This document shows positions 23,964 through 32,663 of a stretch of DNA of 64,000 bases, in pieces; position 1 is the stretch's first letter, and each line of letters starts with the position of its first letter. The notes under the pieces were generated by a model. The model was not told the DNA's origin. It saw nothing but the letters and a program-made list of their open reading frames with translations, and made no database searches. Made by a program: the position numbers and the translations under genes. Source of the DNA: Corynebacterium crudilactis (GTDB lineage: Bacteria; Actinomycetota; Actinomycetes; Mycobacteriales; Mycobacteriaceae); contig NZ_CP015622.1 in assembly GCF_001643015.1 (NCBI RefSeq), forward strand, positions 1,315,358 to 1,379,357, given 5' to 3'.

Positions 23964-25123
23964 TGGCGACCCATGATATGAAGGCTTATATTTACTATGG
24001 ACCTTCATCCTGGTTTAAAGCAGAGACAGCAGGGCTGGAAGCGGAATCGTTACTAGATATCGTTTACGAGCGCGACAATCTCAATAGACAGATCAGTATC
24101 GTGGATAAACGCGCCTCCATCCCCTCGGAGACAGAGCCTGAAGATGTCGAGGAAGGCCCGGAGCATGTTTTGGCAGAATCTGGAGACTACGCCAGTCTGA
24201 CAGAAGCAACGATCTCAAATTTTGCCGGGTTAGTGCGGTCAATTGGTCCGAAGAATATCTATTTAAATAATCCTCCCGAGCTCGTTAGATCGCACCTTGA
24301 ACGAGTAGCCGACGTTGAGGAAGTTTCTTACGAGCTGGGCAGTTTTGATGCGCAAGTGCTGCGAAATTTCAACGCTGATTTCCAAGACCACCTCGTGGGC
24401 CAAGACTCGGTTAAGAGCGAGCTTCTTGCTGCGATGTATCAGTTGACGCGTCAGAATGTAGATGGACCCGTTGTGGTGATGTTTTATGGGCCATCAGGGG
24501 TAGGAAAAACAGAGACTGCGAAGTTTATCAGTCGCCTCACCGGAGGATTACTTTTCCGGAAGCAATTTTCAATGCTACATAGCGAAAAATTTGCCTCCTA
24601 TGTTTTCGGAGGAAGTCACCAAGAACCCTCGCTCGCACTGGACCTGATGGAGAGAGAATCAAGTGTGATTCTCTTTGATGAGTTTGATAAAGCAAGTTCA
24701 GTTTTCCATAGCGCCTTCTATGAGCTGTTTGACGAGGGTGTGTTGGAAGACAAGAACTATAGAGTCGAGGTTGGCAGGCCGCTAATTATCTGTACGTCGA
24801 ATTACGGTTCGGAGAGTGCAGTGAAAAATGCGCTAGGCGAAGCGCTTTACTCTAGGTTCGATGCCTTTATCGAGTTCCATCCGTTAAGCAGTTTCGAGGT
24901 GGATACCATTATCGACCGGTTGGTCGATGCGAAGTTCGAAAAGCTTACTCCAGAAGAAGTATCTATCCTCAATGCTGATGAACTCAAACTAAATCTTAAG
25001 AGCCACTCGAAGCAGCTCGGTAATATTCGAAAACTGAGTAGCGTGATTGATCAGATTATTGGTCACAGATTAGCGCTGGATCTTCTGGAGACAGTGGAAT
25101 CTGTAGATCCTAAGTCATCGTAG
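23963..25123 (+). CDS. ClpB-like AAA+ ATPase, 386 aa
   Basis: The N-terminal 140 residues are unrecognised, then comes a single AAA+ module: HLVGQDSVKSELLAAM near residue 145, Walker A GPSGVGKTE near 176, Walker B VILFDEFDKAS near 236 and a sensor-like CTSNYG near 276. The arrangement is that of the second AAA domain of ClpA/ClpB proteins, without the disaggregase N-domain or middle coil. TAATG coupling to the previous gene suggests the two products work together. The last gene of the defence operon. Its substrate is unknown. Confidence 0.8.
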   Translation: MATHDMKAYIYYGPSSWFKAETAGLEAESLLDIVYERDNLNRQISIVDKRASIPSETEPEDVEEGPEHVLAESGDYASLTEATISNFAGLVRSIGPKNIYLNNPPELVRSHLERVADVEEVSYELGSFDAQVLRNFNADFQDHLVGQDSVKSELLAAMYQLTRQNVDGPVVVMFYGPSGVGKTETAKFISRLTGGLLFRKQFSMLHSEKFASYVFGGSHQEPSLALDLMERESSVILFDEFDKASSVFHSAFYELFDEGVLEDKNYRVEVGRPLIICTSNYGSESAVKNALGEALYSRFDAFIEFHPLSSFEVDTIIDRLVDAKFEKLTPEEVSILNADELKLNLKSHSKQLGNIRKLSSVIDQIIGHRLALDLLETVESVDPKSS

Positions 25124-25269
25124 CTCTGGTGTTCTCTTATAACGCCCGCCGATCGCTAACGGGGAGAGCGCTGGCTGTATCGCGGGCTAAGAAGTCTGTC
25201 ACGCTGATCGGTAGTAGCGCCTCAGTAAAACTGCAGTAGATAATTTTATGTCAGAGATTGCGCGCGCGC

Positions 25270-25301
25270 GGCACGCCTTGGGGTAAAACCCAAGGCGTGC
25301 C
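25270..25301 (+). terminator. Perfect 13-bp hairpin after the defence operon
   Basis: GGCACGCCTTGGG pairs exactly with CCCAAGGCGTGCC across a six-base loop. It is preceded by a CG alternation (25261-25270). No U run follows, so it may be an inefficient terminator or an RNA-protecting structure at the end of the operon transcript. Confidence 0.55.
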
Positions 25302-25530
25302 GGTCAATGTTGCCACACTCCGTGCCCTCTCACCCCTATGATGGACTCAGATTACGTAATGACGTTGGTTAGACAGAGCTACGAAATGAATCGGTAACCT
25401 CCCTTCTCGCTTGGCTGTGTGATTGCTACTCCTGATCTCCACCCCGCTGTCCACCTGGCTTAGTAGACTGGAAGCCAGCCAGCGGATCCGCTATTGGCGG
25501 GTTTTACCGGGGACAGATGAGGAGTTAATC

Positions 25531-26943
25531 ATGGACGACGAGAGTGGCCCGATCGAAGCCAAGGAAGTGTTCGACCAGGGTGACGAACCTGGCGATACCA
25601 CCGACGCTACTGAGACTGGTCAGACGGCAAATTCTGTCTCTGCAGAGGAGTCTGAGGATCATACCCTGATTAGCGAGGATGATGATCCCTCCGAAGATAG
25701 TCAGGCTACTCTGGAAGTTGAAGTGGTTCTACGCGATGATGAACTCATGGTCTTTGGCGATGAGCTGGCTGTCCAGGAATTTATAGACTCTCTAGTCATT
25801 TCTGAAAAGAAAACAACCAAAATAGACAACATCCTCCTTCGTGACCTAAATGGGCAGTTGAAAAAGAGCGGCACTGTACTACAGGGTGCGTCTGGGATTG
25901 CAGAGAATTCTGGCTACTACATCAAGCTCACGAAGGAGAGCGCTGCGCTGGTCAAAAAGCACGGGCTGTATGAGACCAAAGGTGGCATCACCTATGCGAT
26001 GATCGAAAAGCTTGGAAAGCCTGGAAAGACCGGTAAATGGCTGCAGGTTGACAAAGGTTTTGGATCTTTGCTTACTAATCCGGCCGTGTTGTCGGGCATA
26101 GGCGGAGTTATTACGCAGGCGGCGCTGCAGCAGTCTTTGGCTGAGATTACTGCCTACCTCCAGACTATTGACCACAAGCTTGATGAAGTCATTAGGAAGG
26201 TAGATGAGGCCCAAGAGTCCAAGCTTTGGGGACTTTTGGCAACCCTTAGGGAAACCAAGATCAGGTATGAGCTTGAAGAGATCGTCGATTCTCACTTCAT
26301 GAACAAGCTTATTGACTTTCGCAACACGGTGAAAGAAGTTGAAAGCTATGGGTGGGAACAGATCAATGCTATACGCGGAGACCTTGGCAAAATACAGGGA
26401 CTTAAACCGATGATGCTCGCTACTGAAGAAGCTCAGCGAGAAATTTCTCAGTGGCTGGGTTTTCTTGCCAATGCTTACCTAGCCGAATGTCGTCTGGATG
26501 ATTTCAAGCTTAAAGAGAAGCGAGAAGAATCCCTTGAGGCATACAACGAAGAACTTAAGACGCTCCGCGTACTACAAGCTGATCGAGACCGGAAGCGTGC
26601 GACAAGGGTTCATGATCTGTACGAGACGGCTCATGAAGTGGCGAAGTTTGCAGACAAAAAGTTGCTTACGAATCGGGCTGCCGCCGAGGCGCTGAATCAG
26701 CGAGCAAACGAGATGGCTGAGCTGGCTTATAGCTTTGCCGAAGCAGTGCAGTTGACGGTTGAACGAAAGAGCATCCCAATAGAAGAGCTGGGTATGTTTG
26801 CAAACTTTGCTTCCCGCTCTATCCAAAAACTTCCAGAAGCAGCTTTAAATCTCGCGATTACTGAGGGAACCAAGACCATAGTTACCCATAGCCCTAAGGT
26901 AGTAAAGTTCCTGAAGGGGTTTGACTTAAGTAAAATTAGGTAG
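25531..26943 (+). CDS. Acidic, coiled-coil protein with a hydrophobic segment, 470 aa
   Basis: I choose the ATG with GAGGAG 6 bases upstream; the frame is open 36 codons further. The first 70 residues are acidic and disordered. Residues about 175-200 (SLLTNPAVLSGIGGVITQAA) are a Gly/Ala-rich hydrophobic stretch, followed by ITAYLQTIDHKLDEVIRKVD and long charged helices to the end. That pattern (disordered acid, one glycine-rich hydrophobic segment, long coils) is seen in some membrane-acting effectors and in scaffolds. I recognise no family. It sits just after the defence operon with its own upstream region. Confidence 0.6.
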   Translation: MDDESGPIEAKEVFDQGDEPGDTTDATETGQTANSVSAEESEDHTLISEDDDPSEDSQATLEVEVVLRDDELMVFGDELAVQEFIDSLVISEKKTTKIDNILLRDLNGQLKKSGTVLQGASGIAENSGYYIKLTKESAALVKKHGLYETKGGITYAMIEKLGKPGKTGKWLQVDKGFGSLLTNPAVLSGIGGVITQAALQQSLAEITAYLQTIDHKLDEVIRKVDEAQESKLWGLLATLRETKIRYELEEIVDSHFMNKLIDFRNTVKEVESYGWEQINAIRGDLGKIQGLKPMMLATEEAQREISQWLGFLANAYLAECRLDDFKLKEKREESLEAYNEELKTLRVLQADRDRKRATRVHDLYETAHEVAKFADKKLLTNRAAAEALNQRANEMAELAYSFAEAVQLTVERKSIPIEELGMFANFASRSIQKLPEAALNLAITEGTKTIVTHSPKVVKFLKGFDLSKIR

Positions 26944-27037
26944 CTCAGCTCGTGCTCTTACAATTCATCATTGCTTATGTTTAAATAGACTTAAACTTTG
27001 ATAAATATAATTAAATAGAGAAATAGTAATTAGATAT

Positions 27038-28263
27038 ATGAAGAAGCAAACCCTGCGTATCGGAAACTACTTTAATGGGAAAGTCCAGCTTAGGGATAAT
27101 AGACTTCCTGGTTTTACGATTGTTGAGTTGCTGATTGTAATTGTAGTAATTGGTATTTTAGCTGCTATCTCCATAGTTGCGTATAACGGTGTCCAAATTA
27201 GGGCGACAGATAGTACCACCAAGTCAGATACCAGCAATGCTGGCAAGCAACTGGAATTAATAAAAGCTACAGAAGAAACCTCTCCACCAGATACTGGCGG
27301 CCTCAAGAAATCTGAAAATACCAAATATATCTACACAAGCGGCGGAGGTAGCTACCAGCTGACTGCTTATTCGGATAGGCCTGGTACTAAATCATATTGT
27401 GTTACGAGTGAAAAAAGTCGGTAGCAGAGGGGGCTTGTTCTGGGCATAGTGTACCTGTAGCGGGAGGCGATGGAAACCCAGTCGCAACTACAGATAGTTG
27501 CTTTAGGACTCGAGATGTCCCGGGAGGGGTAACAATTGCTGAGTACTTCGGAGGCGAACTTGTTCCGGGTTTTGAAGAGGATACCACCCAGCCGCTGAAA
27601 GCTGAATGCCCTAATGATGTAGTGATTCCTAACCGGATTAATGACAAGGCGGTGGTGGCGATTGGCGGAAACGCCGAGCCTCCATCCGGTACTGATTATG
27701 CATTCATTGGAAGGTCGATCACCTCAGTCACTATCCCTGACTCGGTGACGAGTATTGGGAGTTATGCGTTCCTTAACAACCAGCTAACCAGTGTCACCAT
27801 CCCGAGTTCGGTGACAAGTATTGAGTTTGAGGCGTTTGCCAACAACCAACTAACTAGCGTCAACATACCTAATTCAGTGACGAGTATTGGGAGTGCGGCG
27901 TTTTATGGCAACCAGCTAACTAGTGTCACCATCCCGAGTTCGGTGACAAGTATTGAGGGCTCGACGTTTGGGTATAACCAGCTAACTAGTGTCACTATCC
28001 CGAGTTCGGTGACGAGAATTGGGGGCTATGCGTTTCATGGCAACCAGCTTACTAGTGTCACTATTCCTAATTCGCTGAGGTATATCGAAGTTGGTACGTT
28101 CTGGGACAACCAGCTAACTAGCGTCACCATCCCGAGTTCGGTGACGAGTATTGAGAGTGATGCGTTCCGTGGCAACACCGGAATCAATTGTAGAGTCCCC
28201 AACTCTGCCCCATATAATCCGTATAGCCCCAATATTAACTGCACCACTATCGAGAGATACTAG
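27038..28263 (+). pseudogene. Pilin-anchored leucine-rich-repeat surface protein, frameshifted at an A6 run
   Basis: The N-terminal part has a type IV prepilin signature, GFTIVELLIVIVVIGILAA, near residue 26, so the protein would be processed by a prepilin peptidase. The frame stops at 27424 after VTSEKSR. Reading one base back in the run of six A at 27411-27416 gives SEKKSVAEGACSGHSV and continues without a stop into seven 23-residue BspA-type repeats (NQLTSVTIPSSVTSIG...) to 28263. The repeats are continuous and undamaged, so the break is recent, programmed, or a sequencing error. The two halves would give a protein of about 408 aa. Confidence 0.7.
27716..28172 (+). repeat. Seven 69-bp tandem units coding BspA-type leucine-rich repeats
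   Basis: Units share CAGCTAACTAGTGTCAC and GAGTTCGGTGACGAGTATTG with only scattered changes, and code SVTIPxSVTSIxxxAFxxNQLT. The high DNA identity suggests expansion by recombination. BspA-type repeats occur in secreted adhesins and in mobile-element surface proteins. Confidence 0.85.
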
Positions 28264-28750
28264 ACAGTACTAAGCCTCACGCCACCCAGTGCACTGTCGA
28301 CCCTCCAGGTCTATTACCTGGGAGATAGAGAGGGTTGCGCTTGAACCTCTTGGTCGTATAAGTTTCGTCCGCTATGCTCGTTTCGTGACGGAGATGCCAC
28401 CAAAGTGAGCTAATTTAGCATCGGAGACTGTCTGAGTTTAGGATGAGATATTTATCTCATTAGCCCTGGTAGCTGGGTAGCTTTGAAGGGCTCATCTGCA
28501 CTTGACAGCACCTCGTATATGTTGCGTGATGCCTGGCGTACTTTTAAAAGCATCCACCTTCAGATTCTGAAGGTGGATGCTTTTTTGTTGTGATTAACCG
28601 GCTAGTCAGTGGACTGCTCGTGTTTCGGTTGCTGTCGCCGGCTGAATTCAGTAGGTACTCGTACTCTTTTTCTGGATGGCATCACCATTAGGGCAGAGAG
28701 TAGAAACGTACGATGTTCGTTCTTGGCGCTAGCTGTGTGGAGGATTTTCG
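28264..28750. other. Right end of the island and junction, no gene
   Basis: No convincing reading frame. The stretch contains a short palindrome ATGAGATATTTATCTCAT (28443-28460), an inverted pair CCAGGT/ACCTGG near 28305-28320, and the right boundary repeat at 28538-28584. Sequence after 28585 probably returns to the chromosome. Confidence 0.5.
28538..28584 (+). repeat. Right copy of the 47-bp island boundary repeat
   Basis: GTACTTTTAAAAGCATCC and the rest of the hairpin match 336-382 with one difference, the central base of the hairpin (T here, A at the left). The bases before it (TGGC) do not continue the tRNA, so only the last GTA of tRNA-Glu is duplicated. It marks the likely right end of the island. 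Confidence 0.75.
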
Positions 28751-28779
28751 TTGACTCTAGCGCTAGTGCTTGTTAGCAT
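28751..28779 (+). promoter_or_regulatory. Promoter of the ABC-F gene
   Basis: TTGACT (28751-28756), a 17-bp spacer and TAGCAT (28774-28779) match the consensus for the housekeeping sigma factor. Transcription would start near 28786, immediately before an ATG. Confidence 0.6.
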
Positions 28780-28786
28780 CTGCCGC

Positions 28787-28807
28787 ATGGGTACTTTGAA
28801 TAAGTAG
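28787..28807 (+). promoter_or_regulatory. Possible leaderless leader peptide MGTLNK and attenuator
   Basis: ATG at the predicted transcription start opens a six-codon frame (MGTLNK) and a stop. Downstream lie a GAGC/GCTC hairpin (about 28822-28840) and ATGTGC/GCACAT (about 28894-28912) before the ABC-F start at 28965. Antibiotic-resistance ABC-F genes are often controlled by ribosome stalling in such leaders, so this could be one. Confidence 0.4.
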
Positions 28808-28964
28808 AACGGGACATTGTGTAGAGCTTCGCTCCACAGTGGGTCCTCAGCACGCTAGATGTAGTTCTCGGCGTGAGGCGAACCTGTTCCTTAAATGTGC
28901 TTGATGCACATCTCATGAGGTGGCTTTGAGGTATTTATGCTCGGCTGCCGGAGACGAGAATTCC

Positions 28965-30692
28965 ATGACCCCATCTGCTGAATATTTCCCAAACCCGAAA
29001 AATGCGAGGACCTGCGAGATCCACGGAGGTATTGTCCGATTTGCGGATCGACTCGTGCTGTCAGAAATTGACCTCGCTATCGGGCCACATGAACGAATTG
29101 CTGTCATCGGTGATAACGGTGCAGGCAAGTCAACCTTGCTTGGCGTGATCGCCGGTACCGTACCGCTCACCAATGGCAAACTCACAGTAAATCTGCCAGG
29201 CGGGATTTCTCTCGCCGAGCAAAGCCCGAACTATCCTCTGAAAGCGACAGTCGCGGAAGCGCTCGATATGTTGCTTGCCGACGTTCGACAGCTCGAATCG
29301 GAAGTCACTGCGTTATCTGAACGATTAGCCAGTACTCCGGAAGCGGAACAAGAACCAGTGCTAGACCAGCTTGCAGCAGCGATAGATCAATGGGAAGCAC
29401 GCGATGGGTACAACCTCGACCAAAGGCTGGAGTCGGCTTTGGAGAAGCTTGGTCTTGGTGAACTCCAACGAGATAGATTGGTTGACTCCCTGTCCGGCGG
29501 AGAGCGAGCTCGACTTGCCCTTGCCGCCGCGCTGTCCTCCGAGGCAGAGCTTTTGTTACTTGACGAACCCACCAACGACCTCGATGACGCTGCCATTTTG
29601 TGGTTGGAAAACAGAATCGCAGTTCATCGTGGCGCGCTGGTTGTTGTGACACATGACCGCGCATTTCTTGACCGAGTTGCAACCGATATTGTGCATCTTG
29701 AAAGTGGCTCGCTGCGCCGGTATGGCAACGGCTATTCAGGCTTTCTGAAAGCACGGGAGACTGAACGCCAGAAACTGATTGCAACGTATGCAGCATGGCG
29801 ACAAAACCTTGCTCGGCAGAAACAACTTGTGTCATCGAACTCTGTCCGGCTCGATACCATCCCACAGAAAATGGAAAAGTCTGGCTTCGGGCATGGCGCA
29901 TTCAGGGCGCGAGGGCGGGCCCACGGGGCGATGAGCAGGATTCGTATGGCAAAACAGCAGGTGTCGAGGCTTCTGGATGAACCGGCGAAACTTCCAACGG
30001 ATCCGCTTTCCTTCACACCACCATTTGAGTCCATCGATGACGCTGCCGATTCTTCCAGGCTGCATGTAGAACCACTGCTGTCCGCACGGCACCTTCGTCT
30101 CGGCGAAGACTGCGGAGGTCAGCCGCTGTCCCTTGACCAATTAGATATCGGCGCTGGTGCCCGAATCCTTGTAACTGGCCCCAACGGAGCCGGAAAAACA
30201 ACGCTGCTTCGGGTACTTGCTTGCGAAATAACACCCGAACAAGGAACCGTGGAGCATCGAACTGGGCTTCGCATTGGTTGGTTACGGCAGGATCTCGATG
30301 CCTATGGCAGGCTCACACTACAGGAGACTTTCGCCGCTGCCACGCATGAGTACTTGGATGAGGCTGTTGAACATTTATTATCGTTCGGCCTATTTCGACC
30401 AGAAGATCTAGATATTCAGCTCGGAGCCCTATCTGTAGGTATGCGCCGACGGTACGAACTCGCTGTTGCCCTTGCTGCACCTTGTGATCTTCTACTCCTA
30501 GATGAGCCGACGAACCATCTTGCACCGGAGCTTATCGAACAGTTGGAAGATGCTCTGGATAATTACGATGGTGCCGTTATCACAGTGACACATGACCGTA
30601 GGTGGAAGCAACGAGCATTGAAGAACCCTCAAACCATGCATCTCACTGTGGAGTTAGACAGAGTTCGTACAGATGTAAATGCGAAGGAGTAA
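28965..30692 (+). CDS. ABC-F ATPase, ribosome-protection type, 575 aa
   Basis: Two ABC domains and no membrane segments, the ABC-F pattern. The first has Walker A GDNGAGKST, signature LSGGERARL and LLLDEPTNDLDD. The second has GPNGAGKTT, a degenerate signature LSVGMRRR and LLLDEPTNHL. A long charged linker separates them. It is most like the antibiotic-resistance group that displaces macrolides, lincosamides or pleuromutilins from the ribosome, but which drug cannot be told. I start at the ATG at 28965 behind GGAGACGAG; the frame is open 15 codons earlier. A leader with hairpins lies upstream. Confidence 0.85.
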   Translation: MTPSAEYFPNPKNARTCEIHGGIVRFADRLVLSEIDLAIGPHERIAVIGDNGAGKSTLLGVIAGTVPLTNGKLTVNLPGGISLAEQSPNYPLKATVAEALDMLLADVRQLESEVTALSERLASTPEAEQEPVLDQLAAAIDQWEARDGYNLDQRLESALEKLGLGELQRDRLVDSLSGGERARLALAAALSSEAELLLLDEPTNDLDDAAILWLENRIAVHRGALVVVTHDRAFLDRVATDIVHLESGSLRRYGNGYSGFLKARETERQKLIATYAAWRQNLARQKQLVSSNSVRLDTIPQKMEKSGFGHGAFRARGRAHGAMSRIRMAKQQVSRLLDEPAKLPTDPLSFTPPFESIDDAADSSRLHVEPLLSARHLRLGEDCGGQPLSLDQLDIGAGARILVTGPNGAGKTTLLRVLACEITPEQGTVEHRTGLRIGWLRQDLDAYGRLTLQETFAAATHEYLDEAVEHLLSFGLFRPEDLDIQLGALSVGMRRRYELAVALAAPCDLLLLDEPTNHLAPELIEQLEDALDNYDGAVITVTHDRRWKQRALKNPQTMHLTVELDRVRTDVNAKE

Positions 30693-31380
30693 ATCCTGCT
30701 TAAGAGAAGTATGGATTCGGATGTGAGTAGCTGATTTGCAGTTGCTCATCTTGCTGAGATTGGATCTAGATGTCCGAGAGTTTGCCTGAAGCGTTCTACT
30801 GGCCTACTTGGCAACACCTGAAAAGTCAGATGGTAAGTTGCGTAAATCTGTGTAACGGATCTAAAAGCTTCTGATTTAACCCTATTTAGGGGTGGTTTGT
30901 GGTGGGTATGTCCTGGAAAAAGTTTTGCTAAAGAAAATGGGTAGACATATGTCCAGTACTTCCGGCATAGTGTGCGCAATCACGAAAGTGGTTTACCGCA
31001 CAATCTGGAGGAGTTTTAATGTGGATCTCAAGGTGACGGTGTAGATATTGCGAGAATTAATGCCATTGCGAATCGATGTCTTGAGGTGTATTTCTTCGTG
31101 AAAGCGCATTAAGTGTATGCACTCAGTGGGTCCTGGGGATCCTTGACTATGTATGAGATAACGCTAGTTCACGGCAATAAAGTGCACGGAAAACTTCAAA
31201 ATCCATCAGCGTCACTGGAGCGTACAGCCCAAAACTGCCAGGGCGTCACATGGTTGAACAACATCAACCACACGATGCAGATTTGTGTGTCATCCGCTGA
31301 AGGCACGTGCCCGAAGCTTGTGTTCTACCCCTTTAAAAATTCCTTCATAATCCTTTTCCCCTTACTTCAAGGAGACCTTT
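30693..31380. other. Intergenic stretch with no supported gene
   Basis: About 690 bp between the ABC-F gene and the lipoprotein. A frame from 31113 to 31391 lacks a ribosome site and ends inside the next gene, and a minus-strand frame at 30746-30979 is Lys/Pro-rich without a start site. I see nothing else. The promoter of the lipoprotein gene should lie in the last 100 bp. Confidence 0.5.
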
Positions 31381-32517
31381 ATGCGTTTTAACGGACTGAT
31401 CATCCCTGCAGCTGCGGCTCTTACCGCGGTGTTCACACTTGCTGCATGCACACCTAGCGAGGCGGAATCCACCGCTGATGCAGAGGCATCGACATCCTCT
31501 GCTACTGAGGCCACTGAAACCTCCGTAGAGCAGGTCTCTTGGACTGAGACTCTCCTTGATGGTCCTACGAAGCCGGAGGATCTGGTTTTGTTGGAGTCTG
31601 GCGTGGTCTTCCTCAGCGGAATGTCAGAGAACCCAGGTGATGATGACGGTGGCGCAGGCAGTCTGCATGCTGTCAACACAGACTCCGGTGGGCTTACTAA
31701 TGTCTGGACTGCAGAGAACATCACTGAAGCGCATGACACCGAAACCTTTGGTACCTGCGATGGCCCATTGGATGCTTCTGTTGCAGCGCCGCATGGGCTT
31801 GGTACTGAAGTTTCAGAAGACGGCACCGAGTACCTCTATGTGGTCAACCACGGTGGTCGTGAAAGCATTGAGGTATTTACTGTCGATGGGGAAGCTTTGA
31901 CCTGGGTTGGTTGTGCGGTGCTACCAGCTGCAAGCATGGGCAATGGTGTTGTTCCAGATCCTGATTCCGATGGATTCTATGTGACCAACTTCCTGGATCC
32001 AACCAATATGGAAGCTAGCTTTGAGAAGGCTTTCGCTGGGGAGAATACCGGTGAAATTCTCCACTGGACTCCGGCCGAGGGTTGGTCAGTTGTTGAGGGT
32101 TCAGAGATGTCTACCCCTAACGGCATCGCAATTTCTAAGGATGGTGGATCCATCTATGTAGCTTCGTGGGGCGGACGTGAACTAGTGGAACTAGATCGCA
32201 GCTCTGGTGAAAGGCTAAATACTGTTGCGCTTGAGATCATGCCGGATAACCTTCGCTACACTGAGGATGGAAAACTCCTGGTGACCGGTCAGGTTATTGA
32301 TTCCTTTGAGACTTTCGTTGGTTATGAATTTGGGGATCTAGAGCCAGAAGATCGTTACGATGTTTTCGCACTTGCCCCTGAGGCATTCACCGTTGAGACA
32401 GTTGCTGCAGGTAAGGTTGCAGGCTTCGGAAATCCAACTACTGCTTTGGAAGTTGGAGACAAGATCTTCGTTGGCAGTGTCGCAGGAGATAAGATTCTTC
32501 AGCTCGAGCGCGCATAA
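31381..32517 (+). CDS. SMP-30/gluconolactonase-like beta-propeller lipoprotein, 378 aa
   Basis: The signal peptide ends in a lipobox with LAAC at residues 20-23, so Cys23 would be lipidated at the outer face of the membrane. A Thr/Ser-rich linker follows, then a six-bladed propeller of the SMP-30/paraoxonase group: AAPHGLGTEVSEDGTEYLYV near residue 140, TPNGIAISKDGGSIYVAS near 245 and DNLRYTEDGKLLVTGQ near 290. Family members hydrolyse lactones or bind ligands, with a metal in the central channel. A CAAGGAGACC ribosome site precedes the ATG. Substrate unknown. Confidence 0.8.
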   Translation: MRFNGLIIPAAAALTAVFTLAACTPSEAESTADAEASTSSATEATETSVEQVSWTETLLDGPTKPEDLVLLESGVVFLSGMSENPGDDDGGAGSLHAVNTDSGGLTNVWTAENITEAHDTETFGTCDGPLDASVAAPHGLGTEVSEDGTEYLYVVNHGGRESIEVFTVDGEALTWVGCAVLPAASMGNGVVPDPDSDGFYVTNFLDPTNMEASFEKAFAGENTGEILHWTPAEGWSVVEGSEMSTPNGIAISKDGGSIYVASWGGRELVELDRSSGERLNTVALEIMPDNLRYTEDGKLLVTGQVIDSFETFVGYEFGDLEPEDRYDVFALAPEAFTVETVAAGKVAGFGNPTTALEVGDKIFVGSVAGDKILQLERA

Positions 32518-32530
32518 GAAGTGCAAAAAT

Positions 32531-32572
32531 TAACCGTTTCAGCCACTCTCTATTGGGTGTATGAAACGGTTT
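32531..32572 (+). terminator. Rho-independent terminator
   Basis: AACCGTTTCA pairs with TGAAACGGTT, followed by TTT. It lies 14 bp after the lipoprotein stop. Confidence 0.8.
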
Positions 32573-32663
32573 TTGTATTTCATATTTCTGTTCTGACCTG
32601 CAGTTTTTTGATATGATGGCGCCGCGTATTCAAATATCTACAATCAGAAGAAGAGGAAGCACC

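Noticed and set aside
27716..28172. Short regular DNA repeats that could suggest a CRISPR array
   Set aside because: The units are 69 bp, contiguous and coding for a protein repeat, without unique spacers.
27622..28263. Leucine-rich-repeat frame as an independent gene starting at GTG
   Set aside because: The same frame continues upstream without a stop into a segment that joins the pilin frame at the A6 run, and no ribosome site is present at 27622.
28885..28960. Hairpins before the ABC-F gene as a riboswitch
   Set aside because: I see no match to any known riboswitch core; a translation-attenuation leader fits better.
31113..31391. 92-codon frame upstream of the lipoprotein
   Set aside because: No ribosome site, unusual composition, and it ends just inside the next gene.
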